Positions 1 through 9,070 of a DNA stretch of 64,000 nucleotides are shown in pieces. The first letter of the stretch is position 1, and each line of letters opens with the position of its first letter. This DNA comes from G965220825 sp965220825. Its GTDB lineage: Bacteria > Pseudomonadota > Alphaproteobacteria > UBA828. The notes under the pieces are model-generated. The model made no database searches. It was not told the DNA's origin and saw nothing but the letters and a program-made list of their open reading frames with translations. The position numbers were made by a program, and so were the translations under genes. The stretch is taken from assembly GCA_965220825.1 (NCBI GenBank), contig OZ244839.1, forward strand, positions 310,001 through 374,000, written 5' to 3'.

Positions 1-3000
1 CGGTGGCTATGGTGATGACGAGGCCGCGAGCGTCTCGGTGACGGTGACGAACGACGATGGGAAGGGCCTCACGCTTTCGCCCGCTACACTCACGGTGGGT
101 GAAGGGGAGAGGGGCAGCTACACGGTTGTCCTGGACAGCGAGCCGACGGGGCCGGTGACGGTGGCGGTGTCGTCGGGCAATGAAAACGCGACGGTGAGCC
201 CGACGAGTCTGACCTTCACGACGGGGAACTGGGCCAGGCCACAGACGATAACGGTGACCGGGGCCAATGATGCCATCGACAACCCGTCCGATCTGACGGC
301 GGTGGTGACGAACACGCCGTCGGGCGGCGGCTATGGCGGCGACGAGGCCGCGAGCGTCTCGGTGACGGTGGCGGACGACGATGCGAAGGGTCTGACGCTT
401 TCGCCTAGCGCGCTGACGGTGGCCGAGGGCGGTAGCGGGACCTACACGGTGGCCCTGGACAGCGAGCCGACGGGCTCGGTGACGGTGGCGGTGTCGTCGT
501 CGAACGGGAACGCGACGGTGGACACGGACCCGGCCACGACGGGGTCGCAGTCGACACTGACCTTCACGACGGAGAACTGGTCGACGGCACAGACGGTGAC
601 GGTGTCGGGTCTGGACGACGATATCGACAATGCGTCCGATCTGACGGCGGTGGTGACGAACACGCCGTCGGGCGGCGGCTATGGCAATGAAGAGGCTGCG
701 AGCCTACCGGTGACGGTGACGAACGACGACGTGAAGGGCGTGACGCTTTCGACTACCGCGCTGACGGTGGCTGAAGGCGGGAGCGGGACCTACACGGTGG
801 TCCTGGACAGCGAGCCGACGGGATCGGTGACGGTGGCGGTGGCGTCGGGCAACGGGAACGCGACAGTGAGCCCGACGAGCCTGACCTTCACGACGGGGAA
901 CTGGGACAAGGCGCAAACGGTAACGGTGTCGGGAGCCAACGACGCCATCGACAACCCGTCTGATCTGACGGCGACAGTGACGAACACGCCGTCGGATGGT
1001 GGCTATGGCGACGATGAGGCCCAGAGCGTTTCGGTGACGGTGACTGATGACGACGTGAAGGGCATGACGCTTTCGGCTGGGACGCTGACGGTGGATGAAG
1101 GCGGAAGCGGCACCTACACGGTTGTCCTGGACAGCGAGCCGACGGCGTCGGTGACGGTGACAGTGACGTCGTCCAACGGGAACGCGACGGTGGATACGGA
1201 CCCGGATATGACGGGGGATCAATCGACACTGACCTTCACGACGGGGAACTGGTCGACGCCTCAGACGGTGACGGTGTCGGGTCTGAACGACGCCATCGAC
1301 AACCCGTCGGATCTGACTGCGACGGTGTGGAACAGGCCGTTTGGCGGCGGCTATGACAGAAACCAAGATACGAGCCTGTCCGTGACGGTAACGGACGACG
1401 ATGTGAAGGGCATGACGCTGTCGTCCACCACACTGACGGTGGGTGAAGGTGGGAGCGGGACCTACACGGTGGCTCTGGACAGCGAGCCGACGAGGTCTGT
1501 GACGGTGACGGTGTCGTCGAGCGCAAACGCGACGGTGGACACGGATCCGGCCACGACGGGAGATCAGTCGACGCTGACCTTCACGGCGGGGAACTGGTCG
1601 ACGCCTCAGACGGTGACGGTGTCGGGTCTGGACGACGACATCGACAATGCGTCTGATCTGACGGCGACAGTGACGAACACGCCGTCCGGCGGTGGCTATG
1701 GTGACGACGATGCTGCGAGCCTGTCGGTTACCGTCACGAACGACGACGTGAAGGGCGTGACGCTTTCGTCCGGCACGCTGACGGTGGGTGAGGGGGAGAG
1801 GGGAACCTACACGGTTGTCCTGGACAGCGAGCCGACGGGGCCGGTAACGGTGGCGGTGTCGTCGGGCAACGGGAACGCGACGGTGAGCCCGGCGAGCCTG
1901 ACCTTCACGACGAGAAACTGGGCCAGGGCGCAGACGGTGACAGTGACGGGGGCCGATGACGCCATCGACAATGTGTCGGATCTCACGGCGACTGTGACGA
2001 ACACGCCGTCGGGCGGTGGCTATGGTGACGGTGAGGCCGCGAGCGTCTCTGTGACGGTAACGGACGACGACGTGAAGGGCGTGACGCTGTCGCCTGCCAC
2101 GCTGACGGTGGCCGAGGGCGGAACCGGGACCTACACGGTGGCTCTGAACAGCGAGCCGACGGGCTCTGTCACGGTAACGGTGGCCTCGTCGAATGGGAAC
2201 GCGACGGTCGACACGGACCCGGCTACGACGGGAGATCAGTCGACACTGACCTTCACGGCGGGGAACTGGTCGACGGCACAGACGGTGACGGTGTCGGGTC
2301 TGGACGACGATATCGACAATGCGTCGAACCTGACGGCGACGATATCGAACACGCCGTCGGGTGGTGGCTATAGCAGCAGCGATGCCGCGAACCTGTCGGT
2401 GACGGTGAGAAACGACGACGTGAAAGGTGTGACGCTTTCGGCCACCAGACTGACGGTCGGTGAAGGGGAGAGGGATACCTACACGGTGGTCCTCGACAGC
2501 GAGCCGACGGGATCGGTGACGGTGGCGGTGTCGTCGTCGAACGGGAACGCGGCGGTGAACCCGGCGAGCCTCACCTTTACGACAGGGAACTGGGACAAGG
2601 CACAGACGGTAACGGTGACGGGAGCCAATGACGCCATCGACAACCCGTCGGACCTGACGGCGACGGTAACGAATACGCCGTCGGGCGGCGGCTATGGCGG
2701 CGACGAGGCCGAGAGTGTCTCGGTGACGGTGACGGACGACGACGTGAAGGGCATGACGCTTTCGGCCGCCACGCTGACGGTGGGTGAAGGTGGAAGCGGG
2801 ACCTACACGGTGGTTCTGGACAGCGAGCCGACGGCGTCGGTGACGGTGACGGTGACGTCGTCCAACGGGAACGCGACGGTGGATACGGACCCGGATATGA
2901 CGGGGGATCAGTCGACACTGACCTTCACGGCGGAGAACTGGTCGACGCCTCAAACGGTGTTGGTGACAGGTCTGGACGACGCCATCGACAACCCGTCTGA

Positions 3001-6000
3001 TCTGACGGCGACGGTGTGGAACAGCCCGTATGGCGGCGGCTATGACAGAGACGAGACTGCGAGCGTCTCGGTGACGGTGACGGACGACGATGTGAAGGGT
3101 GTAACGCTTTCACGTGCCACGCTGACCGTGGCTGAAGGCGGAAGCGGGACCTACACGGTTGTCCTGGACAGCCAGCCGACGAGGTCTGCGACGGTGACGG
3201 TGTCGTCGTCGAACGGGAACGCGACGGTGGATACGGACCCGGATAGGACGGGGGATCAGTCGACACTGACCTTCACGACGGGGAACTGGTCGACGCCTCA
3301 GACGGTGACGGTATCGGGTCTGGACGATGACATCGACAACGCGTCGGATCTGACGGCGACGGTAACGAACACGCCGTCGGGCGGTGGCTATGGCGGCGAC
3401 GAGGCCGCGAGCCTGTTGGTTACCGTTACGAACGACGACGTGAAGGGCGTGACGCTTTCGCCCGCCACGCTGACGGTGGGTGAAGGGGAGAGGGGCACCT
3501 ACACGGTTGTCCTGGACAGCGAGCCGACGGGTGAGGTGACGGTGGCGGTGTCGTCTTCGAATGGGAACGCGACGGTGAGCCCGACGAGCCTGACCTTCAC
3601 GACGCGGAACTGGGCCAGGCCACAGACGATAACGGTGACAGGGGCCAATGATGCCATCGACAACCCGTCGGATCTGACGGCAACGGTGACGAACACGCCG
3701 TCGGGCGGTGGCTATGGGGACGGTGAGGCCGCGAGCGTCTCGGTGACGGTAACGGACGACGACGTGAAGGGCCTGACACTGTCGCCTGCCACGCTGACGG
3801 TGGCCGAGGGCGGAACCGGGACCTACACGGTGGCTCTGAACAGCGAGCCGACGGGCTCTGTCACGGTAACGGTGGCCTCGTCGAATGGGAACGCGACGGT
3901 CGACACGGACCCGGCTACGACGGGAGATCAGCCGACACTGACCTTCACGACGGGGAACTGGTCGGCGCCTCAGACGGTGACGGTGACGGGTCTGGACGAC
4001 GACATCGACAATGCGTCGAACCTGACGGCGACGATATCGAACGCGCCGTCGGGCGGTGGCTATGACCGGGACGATGCCGCGAGCCTGTCGGTGACGGTCA
4101 GGAACGACGATGTGAAGGGTGTGACGCTTTCGGCTACCAGGCTGACGGTGGATGAAGGGGAGAGCGGAACCTACACGGTGGTCCTGGACAGCGAGCCGAC
4201 GGGATCGGTGACGGTGGCGGTGGCATCGTCGAACGGGAACGCGGCGGTGAACTCGGCGAGCCTCACCTTCACGGCGGGCAACTGGTCGACGCCACAGACG
4301 GTGGAGGTGACGGGGGTCGACGACGACATCGACAACCCATCGAATCGGACGGCGACAGTGACGAACATGCCGTCGGGCGGGGGCTATGGCGACGACGAGG
4401 CCGAGAGTGTCTCGGTGACAGTGACGAACGACGATGTGAAGGGCGTGACGCTCTCACCCGCAATGCTGACGGTGGGTGAAGAGGAGAGCGGGACCTACAC
4501 GGTTGTCCTGAACAGCGAGCCGACGGGGCCGGTGACGGTGACGGTGGCAAGCAGCGATACGGGCGCCGCGACGGTGAGTTCGGAGAGCCTGACCTTCACC
4601 GCGGACAACTGGTCGACGCCGCAGACGGTGACGGTGTCGGGTGCGTCGGATGAGGACGCGTCGGACGAAGCGGCGACGGTGTGGAACACGCCGTCGGGCG
4701 GCGGCTATGGAAGGGACCAGGGCGCGAACGTCTTGGTCACGGTGACGGATGACGAGATGGCCCGGCTGGTGTTGACGCCGAGCGCGGTAACGGTGAACGA
4801 AGAATCGACGGAAACCTACACGGTGCAGCTCTCCCACGTGCCGACGGGGCCGGTGACGGTGACGGTGGCAAGCGGCGATGCGGGTGCCGCGACGGTGAGC
4901 GCGGAGAGCCTGTCGTTCACCACGGAGAACTGGTCGACGGCCCAGACGGTGACGGTGACCGGCGTGTCGGATCCGAACTCGGCGGACGAATCCCTGACGA
5001 TTTCGCACACGGCGTCCGGCGCAGGCGAATATGACGGTATTGCCGGCACGGTGACGGTCGCGGTGAAGGACGACGAGATGGCCGGGCTGGTGTTCTCGCC
5101 GAGCGCGGTGGCGGTGGACGAAGGTTCGACGGCAACCTACATGGTACGACTCTCGCACGTACCGACGGCGTCGGTGACCGTGACGGCGTCGGTGCTGAGC
5201 GGCGATGCGGGCGCGGCGGCCGTGGATACGGACGAAGGCAGGGACGGCAACCAGTCGACGCTGATCTTCACGACCGGGGACTGGGACACGGCGCAGACGG
5301 TGACGGTGTACGGTGTGGAGGACGACGATGCGAGTGATGAAACGCTGACGATCTCGCACAGCGCATCGGGTGCGCCCGAATATGAGGGCGTCGCGGGCGC
5401 GGTGACGGTGACGGTGGCCGACGACGAGGTGGGAGAGAAACAGGTATTGGAGGATATTGTCGCGTCGGTGGCGTCCACCACGATGTCGAGCATGACAAAG
5501 ACGATCGGGTTGCGCTTCTCCAGCACGCCGAGCACGCCCAGGGTGACGCTCGCCGGGCGCCGGGTAAACCTGTCTCCTTCGGATGCGGCGGATATCGCGG
5601 CCGCGGATATGCGGACCTCGTGGAACGATGAGCGGGCCTTCGAGAGCACTGGCGTGAACCGGGAAGACCTGCTGCGGGGCACCGCGTTCGAGCTCGCGCT
5701 GGGCGGTGCGGACGACGGCGGCGTTTCGGAAACGGCCTGGACGCTCTGGGGCCGGGGCGATCTGCTCCAGTTCGAGGGCAAGTCGGAGGGTTCCGATCAC
5801 GACGGTTCGCTCAAGACGGGCTGGCTCGGAGCGGATGTGCGCATCGAGGAACGCTGGTTGGCAGGGCTCGCGGTCTCGCGCAGCATCGGCGAAGCGGACT
5901 ATCGTTCCGATGCTTCCGGCGGCGGAACGCTCGAGACGGATCTCACGTCCGTCTACCCCTACGCCGAGTTGACGACTTCCGGCGGCGCCGCACTCCGTTT

Positions 6001-6865
6001 CATCGTCGGGGCCGGGCGCGGCGAGACGCGCCACACGCCGTCCGATCGGGTGGTGGAGAAGAGCGACCTCGACATGCGCGTGGCGTCGGTGGGTGCCTAT
6101 TGGCCGGTGGCGTCCGCGGAGGCGTTCGACCTGTCGCTGAAGGGCGACGCCGGTATCATGCGGCTCGAAACCGACGGAGACACGGGGGCCTCGGCCATCG
6201 GCGGGCTCACGGTCGGCACTTGGCGGGTGCGCGGCGGCCTGGAAGCGGCCCATCGCGGGCTTCCGCTGTCGGAATCGGGCGACACTCTGTCACCGTTCGC
6301 GTCGTTGATCCTGCGTCAGGACGGCGGCGACGGAATTGCGGGGACTGGTCTCGAGCTCGAGGGCGGCATCCGTCTGGCGTCCCCGGGGTCGCGGTTCGGC
6401 CTCGATGCCCGGGCCCACTGGCTGAGCCTGCACTCGGAGGACGGTTACGGCGAGTGGGGCGCGAGCGTGGAGGCGCGCATGGCGCCCGGGGCGGACGATC
6501 GCGGTCTGTCGTGGTCCGTGAGTCCGCGCCAGGGAACGTTGGTGGAGGATGGCAGCACCCTCTGGCGGGACGATGCGTTCGAAGACGAAACAAGTGTCGC
6601 CGAGGACGATGCCGCGATGGCGCTGAACATGCGGATGGGCTACGGCTTCGGAGGGAAGTCGATACCCGGCGTGCTGACACCGTTTGCCGAGTGGGATATC
6701 GCGGGTGGCGAATCCGGGCATCGCCGGCTCGAGGCCGGAGTCGCGTTCGACGTCAATGCCCCGCGCGCCGGTGCGCTGAACATGACGCTCTCCGGCCAGC
6801 GTGTGGAGACCGGCGCGGACGACCCCGAGGCGCGGGTCGGAGTGGAGTTGGGCCTGCGTTTCTGA
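1..6865 (+). CDS. Repeat-rich autotransporter / adhesin, 5' end outside window
   Basis: The reading frame is already open at the first base, so the N-terminus and any signal peptide lie upstream. What is seen is about 2,285 residues. First come 16 tandem Calx-beta-like units of roughly 95-120 residues, each opening with a KGxTLS..LTVxEG motif, running through a TYTVxLDSEPT strand and an LTFTxxNW block, and ending in SVTVTxDD. A linker of about 100 residues follows, then a C-terminal region (about DNA 5680-6862) of alternating amphipathic strands ending in LGLRF with a terminal Phe. That ending is typical of outer-membrane beta-barrels recognised by the BAM complex. The likely architecture is a type V secreted surface protein: barrel in the outer membrane, repeat stalk displayed outside. 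The stalk is poor in Cys and rich in Thr, Val and Asp, and the acidic DDD turns could bind calcium (inference). The ligand is unknown. Confidence 0.85.
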   Translation, partial: GGYGDDEAASVSVTVTNDDGKGLTLSPATLTVGEGERGSYTVVLDSEPTGPVTVAVSSGNENATVSPTSLTFTTGNWARPQTITVTGANDAIDNPSDLTAVVTNTPSGGGYGGDEAASVSVTVADDDAKGLTLSPSALTVAEGGSGTYTVALDSEPTGSVTVAVSSSNGNATVDTDPATTGSQSTLTFTTENWSTAQTVTVSGLDDDIDNASDLTAVVTNTPSGGGYGNEEAASLPVTVTNDDVKGVTLSTTALTVAEGGSGTYTVVLDSEPTGSVTVAVASGNGNATVSPTSLTFTTGNWDKAQTVTVSGANDAIDNPSDLTATVTNTPSDGGYGDDEAQSVSVTVTDDDVKGMTLSAGTLTVDEGGSGTYTVVLDSEPTASVTVTVTSSNGNATVDTDPDMTGDQSTLTFTTGNWSTPQTVTVSGLNDAIDNPSDLTATVWNRPFGGGYDRNQDTSLSVTVTDDDVKGMTLSSTTLTVGEGGSGTYTVALDSEPTRSVTVTVSSSANATVDTDPATTGDQSTLTFTAGNWSTPQTVTVSGLDDDIDNASDLTATVTNTPSGGGYGDDDAASLSVTVTNDDVKGVTLSSGTLTVGEGERGTYTVVLDSEPTGPVTVAVSSGNGNATVSPASLTFTTRNWARAQTVTVTGADDAIDNVSDLTATVTNTPSGGGYGDGEAASVSVTVTDDDVKGVTLSPATLTVAEGGTGTYTVALNSEPTGSVTVTVASSNGNATVDTDPATTGDQSTLTFTAGNWSTAQTVTVSGLDDDIDNASNLTATISNTPSGGGYSSSDAANLSVTVRNDDVKGVTLSATRLTVGEGERDTYTVVLDSEPTGSVTVAVSSSNGNAAVNPASLTFTTGNWDKAQTVTVTGANDAIDNPSDLTATVTNTPSGGGYGGDEAESVSVTVTDDDVKGMTLSAATLTVGEGGSGTYTVVLDSEPTASVTVTVTSSNGNATVDTDPDMTGDQSTLTFTAENWSTPQTVLVTGLDDAIDNPSDLTATVWNSPYGGGYDRDETASVSVTVTDDDVKGVTLSRATLTVAEGGSGTYTVVLDSQPTRSATVTVSSSNGNATVDTDPDRTGDQSTLTFTTGNWSTPQTVTVSGLDDDIDNASDLTATVTNTPSGGGYGGDEAASLLVTVTNDDVKGVTLSPATLTVGEGERGTYTVVLDSEPTGEVTVAVSSSNGNATVSPTSLTFTTRNWARPQTITVTGANDAIDNPSDLTATVTNTPSGGGYGDGEAASVSVTVTDDDVKGLTLSPATLTVAEGGTGTYTVALNSEPTGSVTVTVASSNGNATVDTDPATTGDQPTLTFTTGNWSAPQTVTVTGLDDDIDNASNLTATISNAPSGGGYDRDDAASLSVTVRNDDVKGVTLSATRLTVDEGESGTYTVVLDSEPTGSVTVAVASSNGNAAVNSASLTFTAGNWSTPQTVEVTGVDDDIDNPSNRTATVTNMPSGGGYGDDEAESVSVTVTNDDVKGVTLSPAMLTVGEEESGTYTVVLNSEPTGPVTVTVASSDTGAATVSSESLTFTADNWSTPQTVTVSGASDEDASDEAATVWNTPSGGGYGRDQGANVLVTVTDDEMARLVLTPSAVTVNEESTETYTVQLSHVPTGPVTVTVASGDAGAATVSAESLSFTTENWSTAQTVTVTGVSDPNSADESLTISHTASGAGEYDGIAGTVTVAVKDDEMAGLVFSPSAVAVDEGSTATYMVRLSHVPTASVTVTASVLSGDAGAAAVDTDEGRDGNQSTLIFTTGDWDTAQTVTVYGVEDDDASDETLTISHSASGAPEYEGVAGAVTVTVADDEVGEKQVLEDIVASVASTTMSSMTKTIGLRFSSTPSTPRVTLAGRRVNLSPSDAADIAAADMRTSWNDERAFESTGVNREDLLRGTAFELALGGADDGGVSETAWTLWGRGDLLQFEGKSEGSDHDGSLKTGWLGADVRIEERWLAGLAVSRSIGEADYRSDASGGGTLETDLTSVYPYAELTTSGGAALRFIVGAGRGETRHTPSDRVVEKSDLDMRVASVGAYWPVASAEAFDLSLKGDAGIMRLETDGDTGASAIGGLTVGTWRVRGGLEAAHRGLPLSESGDTLSPFASLILRQDGGDGIAGTGLELEGGIRLASPGSRFGLDARAHWLSLHSEDGYGEWGASVEARMAPGADDRGLSWSVSPRQGTLVEDGSTLWRDDAFEDETSVAEDDAAMALNMRMGYGFGGKSIPGVLTPFAEWDIAGGESGHRRLEAGVAFDVNAPRAGALNMTLSGQRVETGADDPEARVGVELGLRF
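62..4438 (+). repeat. Higher-order DNA repeat inside the autotransporter gene (5-unit blocks)
   Basis: Thirteen KGxTLS units form two complete blocks and one partial block. Units 1-5 (from 62), 6-10 (from 1751) and 11-13 (from 3443) line up with a period of 1689 and 1692 bp. Each block has the order short, long, short, long, long, where long units carry an extra VDTDPxxTGDQ segment. Shared markers support it: NWAR in units 1, 6 and 11; AEGG plus DPATTG in 2, 7 and 12; KGMTLS plus DPDMTG plus TVWN in 4 and 9; PTRS in 5 and 10. The 3-bp period difference is one residue missing in unit 5. The third block stops matching after unit 13, where unit 14 begins at 4439. Confidence 0.85.
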
Positions 6866-7050
6866 CGGGCGCGCGCTGGGCGTGTCCGACCGCAAGCGTC
6901 CCGATTACGCCGCCGCCGCGTCTGCCGAACGATACGGGCACCGGCAGGCGCGGCGGGAGAGCCCAGGCTGTTCGCTCGGCGCGGCGTCCTGTATATCTGG
7001 CGGCGGCGGCTGGGGCCGCCGTTCGAACGGACAGCGGGGAGGGCAGGCCC

Positions 7051-8580
7051 ATGGCCAAGTTTCCGACGGTACGCACGCCGACAGTGGAAGAGATCCTGGA
7101 TATCGCGGACGGCTACGGCATGACGCTCACGGTGGAGGACGCGGAATCCTTCCAGGGCCTCATGGCCGGGACCATCGAATCCTATCACCGGCTCGATGAT
7201 CTCGACGAGCCCAAGCTGCCAGTAAAATATCCGCGCACCCCCGGCTATCGCCCACCTCCTGAAGAGAACCCCTACAACGCATGGTACTGGAAGGCGGAAG
7301 TGCGGGGCGCCGACAAGGGACCGCTCAAGGGCAAGACCGTCGCCATCAAGGACAATATCTGCGTCGCGGGCGTCCCCATGATGAACGGCGCCACCATCCT
7401 GGAGGGCTACACCCCCGATGTCGACGCGACGGTGGTAACGCGCATTCTGGACGCCGGCGGCACCATCGTCGGCAAGGCCGCCAATACCTATCTCTGCTTC
7501 GATGGGGGCAGTGCGACCACGGCCACCGGCATGGTGGAGAACCCGCATAAGCCCGGCCATACGTCCGGCGGCTCGTCCGCCGGCAGCGGTGTGCTGGTCG
7601 CCATCGGCGAGGCGGACATGGCGCTGGGCGGCGACCAGGGCGGCTCCATTCGCATGCCGGCCTGCTGGTGCGGGATCTACGGCCACAAGCCCACCCACGG
7701 CCTCGTGCCCTATACGGGTATTTTCCCGATCGAGCAGACCCTGGATCACACCGGCCCCATGGCGCGCACGATGGAGGATATCGCCCTGCTTCTCCAGGCG
7801 ATCGCCGGGCCGGACGACCAGGATCCACGCCAGATCGGCACCGTGACCCAGGACTATATGGGTGCGCTGGGCGAGGGCGCGGCCGGTATGAAGATCGGTG
7901 TGGTGGAGGAGGGCTTCGGCCATCCGGAAAGCGACGACGCGGTCGACGAGAAGGTCCGTGCCGCGGTCCAGCGCTTCAAAGAGCTGGGCGCGGAGGTGGA
8001 GACGATCTCCATCCCCATGCACCGCGACGGGCCCCATATCTGGAACGGCGTCGCCGTGGAGGGCGCGACCGCGCTCATGTTGAAGGGCAACGCCCTCGGC
8101 ACCAACTGGGAGGGCTATTACACCACCAGCCTGCTGGATGCCTATGCCCGCGGCTGGCGCTCGCGGCCCGACGATCTCTCGCAAACGGTGAAGCTCGTGA
8201 TGATGCTCGGCGAATTCATGCACCGGAACTATCACGGGCGCTACTACGCCAAGGCACAGAATCTGAGCCGCCGGCTGCGTGAGACCTACGACAAGTCGCT
8301 GGCCGAATACGACCTCCTGGCTATGCCGACTCTGCCCATGCTGGCGACCCAGCTGCCGGATCCCGACTGTTCGCGCGAGGAGTATGTGGATACGGCGCTC
8401 AACATGCTGGCCAACACCTGCCCTTTCGACTGCACGGGCCATCCGGCCATAACGATCCCCTGCGGCAAGGCGGACGATTCGCCCATCGGCATGATGCTGA
8501 TCGGCAAACGCTATGACGACGCGGCCGTCATCCGTGCCGCCGCCGCCTTCGAGGGGCTCGGAGACTGGCAGACCATGTAG
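7051..8580 (+). CDS. Amidase (amidase-signature family)
   Basis: Predicted 509-residue amidase that hydrolyses a carboxamide to the acid and ammonia, probably in the cytoplasm. The Ser-cisSer-Lys triad is visible: Lys100 in AIKDN, Ser175 in TSGGSS and Ser199 in DQGGSIR. The spacing matches that of Rhodococcus-type enantioselective amidases often found with nitrile hydratase, and so does the helical N-terminal extension of about 90 residues. No nitrile hydratase gene lies nearby. The start at 7051 has a purine-rich Shine-Dalgarno just upstream (GGGGAGGG at 7036-7043); an open frame extends further upstream but reads through the autotransporter gene in another phase. It stands alone between the autotransporter and a convergent RidA-like gene. 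The physiological substrate cannot be told from sequence. Confidence 0.88.
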   Translation: MAKFPTVRTPTVEEILDIADGYGMTLTVEDAESFQGLMAGTIESYHRLDDLDEPKLPVKYPRTPGYRPPPEENPYNAWYWKAEVRGADKGPLKGKTVAIKDNICVAGVPMMNGATILEGYTPDVDATVVTRILDAGGTIVGKAANTYLCFDGGSATTATGMVENPHKPGHTSGGSSAGSGVLVAIGEADMALGGDQGGSIRMPACWCGIYGHKPTHGLVPYTGIFPIEQTLDHTGPMARTMEDIALLLQAIAGPDDQDPRQIGTVTQDYMGALGEGAAGMKIGVVEEGFGHPESDDAVDEKVRAAVQRFKELGAEVETISIPMHRDGPHIWNGVAVEGATALMLKGNALGTNWEGYYTTSLLDAYARGWRSRPDDLSQTVKLVMMLGEFMHRNYHGRYYAKAQNLSRRLRETYDKSLAEYDLLAMPTLPMLATQLPDPDCSREEYVDTALNMLANTCPFDCTGHPAITIPCGKADDSPIGMMLIGKRYDDAAVIRAAAAFEGLGDWQTM

Positions 8581-8584
8581 GCCG

Positions 8585-8618
8585 AAAGGCGCGGCGCGGC
8601 GGCCGAGGGCGCGCCTTT
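8585..8618. terminator. Hairpin between convergent genes, candidate two-way terminator
   Basis: A perfect 9-bp inverted repeat (AAAGGCGCG at 8585-8593 and CGCGCCTTT at 8610-8618) with a 16-nt loop sits in the 49-bp gap between the converging amidase and RidA-like genes. Only three T residues follow on each strand, so termination strength is uncertain. Confidence 0.5.
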
Positions 8619-8629
8619 GGCCCCCGCGC

Positions 8630-9037
8630 CTATCCGCCGACCACGGCGGTCGCTTCCACCTCGCAGAGAATCCCAGGCACGTAGAGCGCCGTTACGCCCA
8701 TCAGCGTGGCGCAGGGCGGCGTGATGCCCTCGAAGAGCGTGCGATTGGCGGCGTTGACCACCTCGCCGTCCTCCGGTTTGTAGTCCACCACATAGGTGTT
8801 GAGGCGCACGATGTCCGCCACCGTCGCGCCCGAAGCGGCGAGGACGCGTCTGATATTCTCATGGGCCTGGGCGAGCTGGCTCGCGAGATCCGGGCCTACG
8901 AGCTCGCTGTTTTCGCTCCATCCCACCTGGCCCGAGAGATAGATCGTGCGTCCGCCCTCGGCCGCCACCGCGTGGCTCAAACCGTAGGGGAGGTAGGGCG
9001 GCACGTTGCCGGGGTTGATATGCGTCAGCTTCGCCAT
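8630..9037 (-). CDS. RidA/YjgF-family protein, atypical active site
   Basis: 135-residue protein of the Rid (YjgF/YER057c/UK114) family, which forms trimers; RidA itself hydrolyses reactive enamine/imine intermediates. The fold markers IYLSGQVGW, the helix QAHENIRRVLAASGAT, and the C-terminal strand CEVEATAV are present. Canonical RidA has a PARS motif whose Arg binds the imine carboxylate; here the equivalent stretch reads PPCAT, so that Arg is missing, while the C-terminal Glu remains. It is therefore probably one of the Rid subfamilies without classic imine deaminase activity. It lies 33 bp downstream of an acyl-CoA ligase on the same strand and is probably co-transcribed with it. Confidence 0.85.
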   Translation of the reverse strand: MAKLTHINPGNVPPYLPYGLSHAVAAEGGRTIYLSGQVGWSENSELVGPDLASQLAQAHENIRRVLAASGATVADIVRLNTYVVDYKPEDGEVVNAANRTLFEGITPPCATLMGVTALYVPGILCEVEATAVVGG

Positions 9038-9070
9038 GTCGGGCCTCCGTCTGCTTGTTGGCCGCCCTGC

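Noticed and set aside
704..2953. A 749-codon open frame on the minus strand across the autotransporter repeats, plus many shorter ones there
   Set aside because: Low-complexity Arg/His-rich translation that follows the sense repeat period; it is an antisense shadow of a repetitive high-G+C gene.
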